From contig NC_057371.1 in NCBI RefSeq assembly GCF_016906535.1, positions 2,418,001 to 2,482,000 of the forward strand: a stretch of 64,000 bases of DNA, read 5' to 3'. This DNA is from Rhizoctonia solani (taxonomy: Eukaryota; Basidiomycota; Agaricomycetes; Cantharellales; Ceratobasidiaceae). The position numbers and the translations under genes are program-made. The notes beneath the pieces were generated by a model that was given only the letters and a program-made list of their open reading frames with translations, ran no database searches and was not told the origin of the DNA. This document shows, piece after piece, positions 46,449 through 57,947 of this stretch (positions within the stretch are counted from its first letter, which is position 1; the number at the start of each line of letters is the position of its first letter).

Positions 46449-48294
46449 TTAGTGTCGGGTGGCAATAAGACGACGATACCACGAAAAAAGTGAATGTATG
46501 CGCAGCCTTTTCATTGCCTTGCCCTTTTTAGACTTTTTGGTCTTCATGTTTTCGATTGCATATTTCCCAATTGAGCCGGATGTCCAGTTAACTTCTGCCC
46601 AATCGAATACGGCGTTGATTCCTCCATCACTGCTTCGGAATGTGACACATCCACTACATCTACCAAAGGGTGCGAGAGTTAAGAGTTGAAGCGATCAAAT
46701 TGAATAGGCATTACAAACATACCGAGGAATACCAGGCATACACCAATATATATCCAAAACCTCGCCGGTACCAGTACCGGGTTTGACAGCTTTGGAAATA
46801 TTCAAGCCCCCGAACCCGAACATCAGCCCTAAGAATAATCATGTTAGCTACAAGTGCCGCATTGCCTCGTAGACTCACAATTCGATGCAACTGTTATTAA
46901 CATGTATTAGCATACAACAAGAGTTACTTGGTAGGCACACTCACATAAAACTCGCTCGCCGGAAGGGACTGGAACTTGAACCTCGCCAGCATGATCATGT
47001 TTCCACTGTAAATGATCCAACACGGTTTCTCGTTTCGAGCCCTCGGTCACAAGCTCTCGGACAAGCCTCGCAATTTCACCTAGACTCATATCGCGTATTT
47101 TGCAATTTGCGTACTTGCTCGTAACATTGAGAATATAGGCGTTTTTGAGATACACCTTGTCAGGAGGAAATGCTTCGGGCAGCCGTTTTCTGGATCAGGC
47201 TTGAGCGGGGTCCTCGAATAGTGACAAAGGGGGGGAGTGAAAACATACCGAGCATCCAGAACATAGATCAGACGACTCGTTCGGTCGGCATCGTACTGTT
47301 CGTCCCCATAAAAATTCTAATAAAACCGTCAGTTGAATTCAAAAATGCCAGTACCCCAAACAGACCTTGTACAACCACGCAACAATTACATCCCCCGAGC
47401 TTAAGAGCGGTACCTCTAACCCGAGCACCTTTAGCTCGCGCATCGCCTGCTCCTTCAGTCGTGCAATCTCAGCCGGAGGAAAATAAATCGTACGCTGCGA
47501 GATGGGGCCATCTCGCTCGAGGTCCATGCGCTCCGTCTCGGCGGACGCCATAAAATCAGAAGGACCGTACGTTGTCCATCCTCTCAAATTCAAATCGGCT
47601 CCTGGGCGAGTGGTGTTGACAAAGTCCGCCCAAGGGTCGCCCTCGAGCTCGTCCAACGGTGCTTTGCCTTCAAGAACCGAGACGAGGCCACGCATGACTG
47701 ACCCTGCAGCCGATGCGTCCATGAGTACATGAGGAAAGGTAAACGCGAAAACGGTCGCATCGGCCAAACACGAGACGTGAAGCCGGAACGCGGAGGATTC
47801 AGATGAAATTAATTCTTCGAGTGTGGGCTGCGACTTTTCGAAATAGAGCTCGAGGTTGCGAGAGAGTCTCTGGGTCGTGATGGTCGAGGTTCGAGCGGGC
47901 AAGGTTTCCACTTGATGAATTCCTTTGGGTGTGGTCTTGCTGGGGGGGTTAGGAGGTTCAAAGTTTGTGGTAGGGAGCGCGCTCACATAAAATGTGGTAG
48001 CCAAGACTGCATGCTGGGAGTCGGGAATTAGAGCCTCCAGTGCCTGTGACTGAGTCCGCCAAACGAATCACCTTCAGCATATAAAAAAACATGCATTCAT
48101 ATACTCACATTCGAACTAGAACGACGTAAACGCGCCCCAAGTACTGGCCATTTTCCAACAAGAACCTTGACCGCGGACTCAATCTGGGCTCTATCGACCG
48201 CCCCGCTGAAAATAAAGCCAATAGTGAGGACTAAATGCGCACCGCCCGAGTGCGCATCCATGACACAAACAGGTTCGACACGAAAGTGATCCAT
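46449..48294 (-). CDS. BAHD-type (transferase family) acyltransferase, copy 2
   Basis: Start MDHFRVEPVCVMDAHSGGAH. Exons join in frame through ALEALIPDSQHAVLATTFY, a 51-nt intron that is also open, KGIHQVETLPARTSTITTQ, the catalytic HVLMDASA (HxxxD), FYGDEQYDADRTSRLIYVLD, RLPEAFPPDKVYLKNAYIL and SNWLMFGFGGLNISKAVKPG. The end has CVTFRSSDGGINAVFDW and a basic tail (KTKKSKKGKAMKR). HxxxD is intact. The DFGWG-like structural motif reads MFGFGG, which is unusual. BAHD enzymes use acyl-CoA donors on alcohol or amine acceptors; the acceptor here cannot be told. It is the better-preserved partner of the copy at 5.2-7.0 kb, and the duplication includes about 70 bp of promoter. The basic C-terminal tail differs from copy 1. 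Confidence 0.82.
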
Positions 48295-49300
48295 AGAGCG
48301 AGTGAGATGGAGGGGTATGCGGTTGATTCAAGTCGATAAATGTCGGCTTTATACGACTGATACACCCACACCTGAACGCCCGAAACAAAGTACCAACCTG
48401 TCCCCTCTCCCCGGTACAGAATGAAACACCCAACTTGGCGTTGGAAGGCCTGCCCAAACATGGTAGAACTAAACTAAACCCGTGCGTCATAGCCCGGCAT
48501 GGGCGGACCATCCTTTCCGTTGTTTAGGCACACAAGAGTGTGTGTATGTGTGAGAGAGATATAGATCCTTGATGTTATTCGGATATCATAGGAATGCGAG
48601 CGAGCTGTGGTTTCCATATACATGTCTCAGGCCAATACAAAACGCCGATCGCGTCGTTGGCATTCCGTTCTTGCTAGTAGTCATCAGGGACATTAGGCAT
48701 CTCATATACCCCGGCGTTTCCGCATTAAGGATCTGGTCTCATATGGGTAACAATGACGCTACTACTATTGATTCGCATGGTTGAAGATCCCAGGAATGCA
48801 GTTTCCAGTCACCGCAAATGATCTGTAGGTTCCATTTGGTAAACGACATACCTGACCCACTTCCCAAATCTTTCATTCCAAATCTCCACGCGGGAGAGGC
48901 ATTTCAAGTTCGAATAAATTTAACGAATACGAATGCACCCTAGTCGAAACTTGACTTGGTGACGTATATCAGCCGCCTTGGTGAACACTCGACTTACTTG
49001 TCACATACTGCCCGCCCGGTCAAAGTGCTAGTCCCAAGGATGGTTGCGACAACACGCTCATCCGATTTACAACGAAGCAGCCACAACTCAGCCCCACACC
49101 CGATACTATTAGAGCAATTGACAATACGACCCCCTCGATTTCGCAAGAAATTCTAAACAATATACAAAATCCGCAAAAAAGCAGGCCAAGTGTCCCAAAC
49201 AAAACCCCAAACGTCCCAAAATCCCAGAAACACCAAGTAGAAAATATCAACCAAAAATACCATAAAAGATAGACACCAAACGGGGGCAGCTGAGCCCCGT
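48295..49300. other. Intergenic
   Basis: Upstream flank of BAHD copy 2 and downstream flank of the proline-rich gene, with short tgtgtgtatgtgtgtgag runs near 48536-48556. No gene is supported. Confidence 0.4.
48348..48354 (-). promoter_or_regulatory. TATA-like box of BAHD copy 2
   Basis: Minus-strand GTATAAAGCCGAC about 54-60 bases upstream of the start codon, conserved with copy 1. The similarity of the two upstream regions fades shortly beyond it. Confidence 0.55.
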
Positions 49301-51956
49301 TCATCCACGACGACTCGATCGGGACCGCGCGATGCTCGTGACGCTCGCGATGGGCGACGGGACCGGGGGCGGAGATTCGCCCGGAATAGGCGGGGGGAGG
49401 GGTAACCCGTCGGGCCCTATTTCGCGAGCGCCCCAGCCCCATACGTATTGGTCCTTGATCGGGTCGACGTACGTGGGCGTTCCGGTCCTGGCCAAGTATG
49501 CGTATGGGTGCGTGGGTGCGTCGTGTGTGGGGGGTCCGTATGTTCCGGGGTCGTATGCTGTTTGAGGGGATGGTCCGTAGGGTGCTTGGGGTGAAGGTCC
49601 ATAGGCTCCGTGCATTGGTAGTCCGTAAGGAACTTGTGGTGATGGGCCTTTTGGTGGTATTCCATACGGAGCTTGGGGCGAAGGTCCCCAGGCCGTCTGC
49701 GGGGATGGCTTGTAGGGGAACCCGTAGGGGATGTTTGGAGAAGGGCCATACGACATTCCAGGAGAAGGGCCATACGACATTCCAGGAGAAGGACCGTAGG
49801 ACATCCCAGGAGACGGGCCATACGACATTTCAGGAGACGGACCATACGACGTCCCGGGAGAAGGACGATGTGTGGCTGGCGCCGACGGTCCATACGGTGG
49901 CTGAGAAGACACGCCCACGGGGCCCGCGGGCGCACGAGACGACAGGCCGATCTTCATATTGGACGGCGGTCTCAATGGAGGTCCGAACCCATAGGGAGAA
50001 GGCTCGTATAGGACTTGTGGCGAGGGTCCGGGCTTTGAGCGAGGGGATGGACCGTGCTTTGAAAGAGGAGGCTGTCCAGGCCTTGAAAGAGGGGATGGGC
50101 CAGACTTTGAAAGAGGAGATGGGCCAGGCTTCGAACGAGGAGACGGCCCATCTTTCGAGCGAGAAGACATTCCACTCGATTCCTTCGGAGATCGTTTCTG
50201 CTTCTTGTCTTTGGGAGGGACATACGCATCGTAATGCTTTGCAAACGGTTGTTCAGAAGATGAATACCCTCCGGGGAGCGGACCAAGTCTGGCATTGGCA
50301 CTCGCACTCGCAGCAGCAGGGGCGGCAGCAGGAGCAGCAGTCGATGCCACTTGTAATTGAGCAGTCGGCGAGGGAATAACCAGCGGAGGGCCGGGCGCCG
50401 TGAAAGCACTTGAAGACTCGGGCGCGGGGATTGGGTAGGTGATGGCGAGGGGTGTGCGGGCGTGTAGAGTAGGAACGCGGGAAATGCGCGGGTCGTATGC
50501 GGTTGTTAGTGGAGAAGGGATGGGTGCGTGTGAGGATTCGGTTGGGGAATAATCATCGTCGTCATATTCATATTCGTACTCGTATTCATACTCGTCCTCA
50601 TCGTAGTCCTCGTCGTCTTCGTCGCCATAGTACGGAGAGTCTGCGATTTGTAGAGGACCATAATAGGGAGCGTGTTGATTTGGTAGTGTGGTGAGCCCAG
50701 TCGACTTGATAGGCGCTGGGAAAAAGGCAGGGCGGACTGGCAGAGTGGCAAAATCGATGCCTGCCGTCGGCCGAGGCTGTTCGTAGTAACTTGCGCTTTC
50801 CTCCGTGGTAGTTAAATCGGACTGAAGCGTGGGGGTGTCCCCCTCCCAGTTATATGGAGATTCTGGATAGTAGTATGGATTGTCATAGTCGGGGTATGTA
50901 AATTCGTTGTCTGAGGGGTCGAGAGGGAACCCACGATCGTCCGCGATATGGATACCACCGGGCGGGCCGAGCTTCTTGGGCTGTTTAGACTCCTTGGGCT
51001 CCTTTGGTTTCTTGGGCTCCTTGGTCTTTTTGGGCTTTGGAGGTTTGGGTTGGTACCACGATGGAGGCATGGGAGGAGGGGGAAGATATCGCTTTGGGAC
51101 AGTCTTGTCGAAGGCACGATACGGCTCAACAGGCGGTATGACCTCCTTGTCTTTAGGCGGGTAGTACGTTTTGACAGGCGAGTCGGTGATAAAAGGCAGG
51201 CCGGCGACATGTTGGATCACAGCTGCAATCTTTTCGACTCGGGACAGATGCCTTCGCCGAGTATACGCCCCGAGTTGACCAGGCTTTATAGATCCTATCA
51301 TATCCTGTGGGCCCTTTTTGCCGATGGCCTTGGGGTCGATGACTTTGGGGCTACTCGTCCCCGAGCGGTCGTCTAAGATCCGCGCTCCTGGCTCGATTGA
51401 CAGACTCGAAGATTGACTGAGAAGTGCCGGCGGAGGAGCTTCGTCCAGCACAGGAAACTCGACACCGCCTCGTACGTCGATGGGTGCGGGTGCGGGGTTC
51501 GGAACAGGCATGGTAACAGGACGATGGCTCCTTTCCTCGTCTCGCCGCTGTTGAGTCTCGTCGAATCCCCCCGCACCTTCGACTCGAGCGGCCCAGCCAT
51601 ACGCTGTAGGAGCAGGAGGAGCACGAGTGAAGTTGGGGCGAGATATGCTCAGACTGCGCATGCGAGCGATGAGACCTGGTTGGCGCTGCCAGTCTTCCAG
51701 ACTGTCGTTCTCGGACCCCGTGCGAATACGGTTCCCATCGCGGTCAACGTGGATAGTAGCTGCATCTCCCCAGTCGTCGGACTCTGCGAATATGTTTAGA
51801 TAGAGAATCTAGATAAACCAGTTAGAACACACCATAGTCGGCGTAGATGCTTTCGGATGCTGCACTTTTCGTCCGTCGGAACCGTGGTCTCCTGGGCGAA
51901 TCGTCCGATGCTCCCTCAGAGCCAGTATCCTTTTTACCAAAAATTCGACCAATCAT
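49301..51956 (-). CDS. Proline-rich, low-complexity repetitive protein
   Basis: No enzyme domain recognised. The start at 51956 (MIGRIFGKKDTGSEGASDD) leads through a short exon rich in Arg/Ser. An intron follows (GTGTGT...TTCGCAG), then ESDDWGDAATIHVDRDGNR and a single long exon of about 800 codons. That exon holds Pro/Lys clusters (PKPPKPKKTKEPKKPKEPKE), an acidic Tyr/Asp/Glu run (EDYDEDEYEYEYEYEYDDDD), Ala-rich stretches, SPRSKPGPSPLS repeats and YGPSPGMS repeats, ending SIARSRSSRRG. It is predicted to be mostly disordered. Such a composition suits a scaffold or condensate-forming protein or a cortical adaptor; this is inference only. No membrane segment or signal peptide is seen. Confidence 0.75.
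49738..49867 (-). repeat. In-frame 24-bp tandem repeat (about 5 units)
   Basis: On the plus strand the unit is close to CCAGGAGAAGG + GCCATACGACATT. It encodes YGPSPGMS on the minus strand and keeps phase with the proline-rich gene, so copy-number change would not shift the frame. Confidence 0.85.
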
Positions 51957-53391
51957 TATTATCGTCTAAAACGTATGCGGAGAAAAAGCTATACAAACCA
52001 ATGAGGGGGAGAGGGGGGTCAGCGAGAAAAACAAAACAAAATCGATTTCAAAATGAAACGCACCCAAACCCTTGAGGATCCAGTAGATCAAGAACGAATC
52101 AGATGAATCTAAAGATGACTTCGAGAAGAAATGCCGAGGCGCGTCGTGTGCAATGGATGTGGTAATTTGGGAGGTCAGAGAGCGAGAGCCTGGTAATAAG
52201 GGTCGTCACACGTGGGAGCCACGAGGAGCGAGTGGGACGTCCTACAAGTTAAATATATCACTCGGAGCTCAATTTACCCCATATAACCACTTATTCATAG
52301 AGATATAGCTAAATAAACCTGAGCAGGGATCGTGGTCAACGTCGAATGCCAAGGGACCGAGGCTCTGATGTCATCTCATACCTGACTTATGTCAGCATCA
52401 TTTCCAAAATGACCCGCCGGCTATTCAATTACCATGACGTCCTTGACGCTCACTCGCTAGACGGTTATGCGCACGAATTCGAGTCTACGTTGGATATCTT
52501 ACACTGGCTCACAATTGACAGTATCTATACGTATAGATCCTATTAGCCAGGCCATTCAACTAAATGACCTGATTGGCGTCGGTGGTCGCCCAATATATAT
52601 TCCAATTGGTTATTTCTCAGATTGTCTCTTGTACTAGTCAACTACTACCACTGGTAGTGCCTACCCCAGAAACAGTGTAATACCAGGCAAACCAAGCCGA
52701 GAAAAACACCCAAAAAGGGCGGAAAACCCGCTCCCATTCTGTGGTACCCCATCAACTCGCTCCCTTACGAAACTTCCTTCTGTGCACATTACGCTGGGGC
52801 AACAAAGAGCACATTCACTCGAATTTGGTCGTCGAGTCGACACGAACAAGATCCGGATCCCCACAAACTGTCTCGCCGTATCTCAACTCTGCACCTAATC
52901 GCGCTGGATCTCGCTTGGATCCAGAGCCCTCTAGATCTATTCACATCGAAGCTCTCAGTCCACCCTCAGGACCATCTCCCTCGGAGAACTCTTTCGTGTG
53001 TGGGACTGTAGGTTGATCTCTTGGTAGCCCGACCCATGTACCAACACACAAACATTCCAAGTACCTTTTAATCCCTTGATCTTTGTTCTCTTTGTATTCG
53101 TATTAAAATTTGACCGCTCTGATAACACTTCATTATTTGTGTCTTCTCGAGTAGAAACAGTCTTTCATTTTTGCAAAGTCCGACTTGATGACTCACATGG
53201 TTGTTCTTTCTGGAATTCACCGGTAGCTTTACGGCGGTGATGCTAGACTAATATGCAGCGGAATACCAAGCATCCAAACTTTACATTCACTTATTAAATC
53301 ACAACACATGTCCTTATTTCTTCCACATAAGTATAGATTAGCGTGGTACCATCGGGCTCGTCACAAAGAAATGCGTCAACGACCGACTCTT
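51957..53391. other. Intergenic
   Basis: Shared region upstream of the proline-rich gene and downstream of the alcohol dehydrogenase. A plus frame at 52741-53016 is Ser/Pro-rich with no start context or domain. It could be an exon of an unmodelled gene but is not supported. Confidence 0.4.
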
Positions 53392-54972
53392 CTACACGAT
53401 ATCCTGCTGAAGAACAAAGCGGTACCTGGCATCACCAGCCTTCATGCTTTCAGCGACCTGTTTTACCTTGCTCATGGGTAGTACCTCAATCCAGGGCTTT
53501 ACATTGGCCTTGGCCGCGAGTTTCTATCAAAAAAGAAGCCACTCGGTTAAAGATTACTCAATGAGAAGAAGGAAGTGAACTTGCAAGCATCTCGATGGCC
53601 TCCCGTTTTGAACCAACACATGATCCCCCGAGTCTGCATGCGTTGGGAGTAAAATCAAATGCAGCCAACTGAGGAAGCTTGGTTTCGGGCGCTCCGACAT
53701 TGATAAATGTGCCGCGCACGACCAACAAACTACACCATACCAAATCAGCTTAAATACTCAGTACGAATGGACCACCAAGTACCTCAAGTATTCGGCCAAC
53801 GGGAAGGTGTCAACCACGTTGACTGTCGAAATAATCAGGTCAAGGGTGCCTCGGAGGCGCGCCATGTTTTCCTGCCAGGATGAGAGGATGGTTAGCGGTG
53901 AATATTCAAATTTTATGGATCTTAATACTACTCCCTACCTTGTCTTCCGATACGACAAAGTGGTCTGCGCCCATTTTGAGTGCGTCCTGTTCTTTGCGTG
54001 TGCTATGCGAAAAGACGTAAACTTCGCATCCGAGAGCCTTTGCAAAGAGAACACCATAATGACCCTAAAATCCGCGTTAGCCCACGTTCTGAAGAGGCCA
54101 TGTAACAAAGTCGACGAACCAAGCCCCCCAATCCAATAATTCCGACTTTTTTGCCAGGACCCGCACCATTGTGGATTAGAGGAGAGTACATGGTTAAGCC
54201 GGCACACTAAGTCACTGGCTGTTAGAGATACGCGCAGTCCTTGAATTGATATTGAAACTCACCATCATACTCGCTGCGTCCTCCAAGGCTATTCCATCTG
54301 GAATGGGGAATACATACTGGTGGTTTGCGCGAACTGCAGTACTGTAACCGCCCTGAGTCATTGTTCCGTCGGGGTGTCGACCGTGCTGAAAAGAACGTTA
54401 TTCGATGGTGGATACTCCTTGGGAAAGAGCTTACATATGTGTCTATTGGTCCTTTGACACAATAGTTCTCGTTATCAGAGGTGCATGGGCCACACACTCC
54501 GCATGCGTTGCAACGAGCACCAATTCCAACACGATCTCCAACCTTGATTCCTGTCTTTTGAGCAGCAATTGGGCCTACGCGAACCGCAGTACCGGCGATC
54601 TCATGCCTATTCCACGATTAGTATTCTGTAGCAAGTCATACTTGATCTCAGTCATGCTCACCCAACGACTAGAGGTAGCTCTTGGATGCTGCCCCACCCA
54701 CCCTGTGTTCTCAGTTAATATAAGGGGTCGGTATATGCTGGACATATTTACCGTGATGGTGTGAATGTCGGAGCCGCATACACCACAGTAGGAGACAGCG
54801 ACGTCAATGTCTTCCTCTTCCCATGTCTTGGGCTTGATGTCCACGAGCTTGAAATCGCTCTGAATTCCAGCACAGAGTTAGATTTAGCGCCAAGCAAAAG
54901 TCGTAGATTACTCACCCATCTGTTGGCATCTGTGATGCCGTAGCCTTTGAAAACAGTCTCAGACGAAGACAT
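53392..54972 (-). CDS. Zinc-dependent alcohol dehydrogenase (MDR, cinnamyl-alcohol/NADP-ADH type)
   Basis: Oxidises alcohols or reduces aldehydes with NADP(H). Exons join from MSSSETVFKGYGITDANRW via SDFKLVDIKPKTW to VSYCGVCGSDIHTI (catalytic zinc Cys). After an intron comes LPLVVGHEIAGT (GHE motif). The structural zinc lobe is CNACGVCGPCTSDNENYC, followed by GGYSTAVRANHQYVFPIPDG. The nucleotide-binding GLGGLGHYGV is split by an intron starting GTTCGT. FINVGAPETKLPQL and AANVKPWIEVLP-type segments lead to a stop at 53392-53394. Both zinc sites and the Rossmann motif are complete. The subtype suggests aromatic or aliphatic aldehyde reduction, relevant to a plant-associated or wood-decaying lifestyle (inference). 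Confidence 0.92.
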
Positions 54973-55591
54973 TTTGCGGAGTGTGTTGATGGGTGATCGA
55001 AAATTAGGTAGTAATTCATCTTGTTTCTGCCTTTCCTTTTATATCTCAAAATTATGTTTGAATCTAATGATGTCATAGCCTAAAAATATTAAGCGTTCTT
55101 CTTCCTCATTCCCCATGAGGGTGAGTGGAACTCATGGTGGAGGTCAAGGTGGAGGTCAAGGTGGAGGTAGCCTTGTAACTTTATGTCGTGATTATTAAGT
55201 TAATACAAGATCGGGATTATTTACCCTGGTGAAGGTGGAGGTTGGAGATCAGATACCCCTCTGGCTTCGCCTAACTGACTGGATTAAATATCCGAAATTG
55301 AAATGGCCTATGCCTCCCGGAATATTGCACGTCCAGTTTGCTCAATTATCTGGGCGCTTAGCAATAGAGCAAGGATCCAGACGGAAACTCATTGGGGGGG
55401 GGAGATCGTTACTAGAGTATTTCAGTTCCGTAGTTGGACAGAATGGTATTTGTACTCCTAAAGAGTACCCAAGAGGCAATCCGTTTGCACCTCGCAACGG
55501 CATATATACGAGCACAGACATATTTTATGTGTAGATATATATCAACAAAAAAGCCCATAGCTTCGCTACAGTCGCATGAGATTCAAGTATC
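54973..55591. other. Intergenic, ADH promoter side
   Basis: Upstream of the alcohol dehydrogenase, containing the 12-bp minisatellite at 55136-55170 and a G8 run near 55392-55401. No gene is supported. Confidence 0.4.
55136..55170. repeat. 12-bp minisatellite (GGTGGAGGTCAA, about 3 units)
   Basis: Three head-to-tail units about 165 bases upstream of the alcohol dehydrogenase start. A related GAAGGTGGAGGTTGG lies at about 55229-55243. Confidence 0.8.
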
Positions 55592-57114
55592 TTACTGCGG
55601 CGACTCCTGCCTCAGCCACGGATGCGCCAGCAACTCCCGAACCGACTTCCGCTTTAATGGATCCCAAGTCAGCATACCCCTCAGGAAGTCGAGAAAAAGG
55701 GGTCTGTCCTTTTTGGCTAGGGAGTCTACTCTCTTCTTGAGCTTTTTTGGTTGGGGAATTAAGTGTGGAAATTTGAAGTGTCCTGCGACTAGCTTAATAT
55801 TATCTCGTACTAATAAAACCAATTCTCACCCTTTGAATCAAAATATAGGTAGGATTTTGAGCCTTGCGATCTGAGTGCTTCTGGAGGAGGTCCGAGGAGC
55901 CCAATAATCTCAGCTAGCTGCATCTCTTCTGTGTTCACCCATTCCATCAGATCGCGAACTTCAAGTAGCCCATCGCCTTGCAAAAGCTCCCATGTCTATT
56001 GACAAACCACCAAGTTCAACGCTAACGGTGGGATGATGCACGCTGCTTTACCTACCATGAGACCTAGATTCCATACATCTATACCATATCCAAAGGGGGT
56101 GCCAAGTAGTAACTCTGGCGCCTTATATCGGATCAGCTGGTTATTGATATGCTGAGTGGTATGTTCTCCGCCCAGAAATGTTGAGGCACCAAAATCAATA
56201 ATCTTGGGAGGTCCCATCGGTGCCTGAGGGTCGAGTTCACCCATGTCTTGGCGGGAAAGGCAAATAGCTCGGCCATCAATTCGATAGGCTTGAGGCGTAA
56301 GAGAGAGTCCTTCATACACGAAACGCCTCAGAATTCGGGGGGATTCAATAGGTATTAAAATATTCTCGGTAGTCAGATCTGTATATGCTAGTTAGGCCAA
56401 TTGAACAGACATAGTTCAAACCGAGCGCACCTCCATGAATAATATGGCATTGGTTATGGAGGTAGTCCAACCCACTGAGTACGAATCCAAGGATTGTCTT
56501 GACAAGGTCGGGCGAGAACTTACGTCCTTGCACTCTATCTTGTAAGACACACAAAGGCTCTCTCATGGGCTCGTAAACTTGCACAAGGTGTGTACCTTTC
56601 GGACCACGAAGTCTAAAACTATCAATAGGCGTGCGTAGAAATTGCCGACCCGGGTGCAAAGGATCCTCGCTGGCGATGCGGGCTGTAACGGTTACTTCAT
56701 AGTCCGTAGATTTTACGGGTAGATCGTTGACTGATATTTTTAAGACCACATATTTATCTTGCCACCACCACCTACTTTGGTCATCAGAATTCAAGGATCA
56801 AGATTCCGGTTGGGAGGGTGATTTGCTCACCGACGAACGTCACGCGCGAGCCATACGGTGGATGTTGTTCCAAATCCCAACTTTGATATTAAATAAAAAG
56901 TTTCGTTCACTAACTCTCTAGATCTTGCGGGATAAAAAGATTCAGGTTTGTAAGAAGGGATAATTTCTTCGTCCCATTTGTTTAAGAAGAACGCGGCGAC
57001 CCCACTTCTCTCCGACGCAGAGAAGTCCCCTGAGTTTCGGAGTAAGAGCCTCAGGGGAAGAAAGTGATTTCGATAAAAGTTAGAGCGCAAACGGTCGCGA
57101 ATCAACCAAGACAT
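55592..57114 (-). CDS. SRPK-like serine/threonine protein kinase, copy 1
   Basis: The N-terminus is basic and hydrophobic (LIRDRLRSNFYRNHFLPLRL), which could be a mitochondrial-type presequence. Then come NETFYLISKLGFGTTSTVWL (glycine loop, G-x-G-x-x-S-T-V) and, after an intron, KYVVLKIS (ATP-binding Lys). The catalytic loop is IIHGDLTTENIL, split by an intron: HGD replaces the usual H-x-D with Arg/Thr, but Asp and Asn remain. The magnesium motif is IDFGAST, then APELLLGTPFGYGIDVWNLG, LLGPPPEALRS and the SRPK-like ending RGMLTWDPLKRKSVRELLAH. The split shape with a short linker resembles fungal SRPK-related kinases that phosphorylate SR-type proteins; the substrate is inferred. A similar kinase lies at 60392-61929 on the same strand, on the other side of the subtilase. 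Confidence 0.87.
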
Positions 57115-57947
57115 TGTTGCTAGATTGAACTACAAGAATCACGAGTCGAACTGGAACAAAGTTCTAACAGACTCAAACGTTGTGGTCAAGCCATTCAGTA
57201 GGAAGTTCACGTGTATCGAAAACTTTGTTAATGATCAAGGCCATCTGAAAGTGGAACTATACTATCTGCTTTAAGAGCGCCAGGGCGCTACCAAAATGGG
57301 AACACTTATCGCGTCGCTTCTACTCGAGAAGGCCCAACGTGGAACTTACCATCACCAGTTTCTATTTTGAAATAATCACAATACAGAATAAACTGTGATA
57401 CTGTAGAAATTATGAGTTACAAATGCCGTGGTGTGTGTATGTGTGCTGTAAACCAATTGCCTCTAAATTCAAAGGCGACTCTTCCCCTACAGTTTATTGA
57501 TTTCCTACTAGTTGAGTCCTGCGAATCTCCAGTAATCACTTGGGCATTTCAAGCATAGATCACAGGAAACATTGAAGCACATTGAACCAGTTGGACCAGC
57601 CATGGGTAGTACGCACGACGGGAAGGTAAATGCTGTGGTATATGAGCCAGAGATCAGGATTATGACACTTTTCGCCGGCGGACTTGGGGGCAATCCCTGA
57701 TTCGAGCAGTGTGGCGGATGCTAAAATGCTTTGATGGTTCAACTCACTAAGCTTATTTAAGCTCGGTAAAGTGATCAGGAGAAGCACTGGCAAGTGAAGA
57801 AAACGAATTCATTGACGAAAATCTTTTATAGGATTTCAAGTACCAGCGGGGAAAGCAAACTCAAGGAAAAACCTTTCCTCCCTGATGCACCCAACTTTGA
57901 TATAAGATCCAGCCAGTAGTGTCCAACCAATACGCGCCCTTGACCGC
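57115..57947. other. Intergenic
   Basis: Upstream of kinase copy 1 and 3' flank of the subtilase. Minus frames at 57508-57793 lack a domain and are not called. Confidence 0.4.

Noticed and set aside
49498..51376. Long plus-strand and other minus-strand frames inside the proline-rich gene
   Set aside because: They are shadows of the repetitive GC-rich coding exon. The real frame is the one with regular amino-acid repeats and an in-frame upstream exon.
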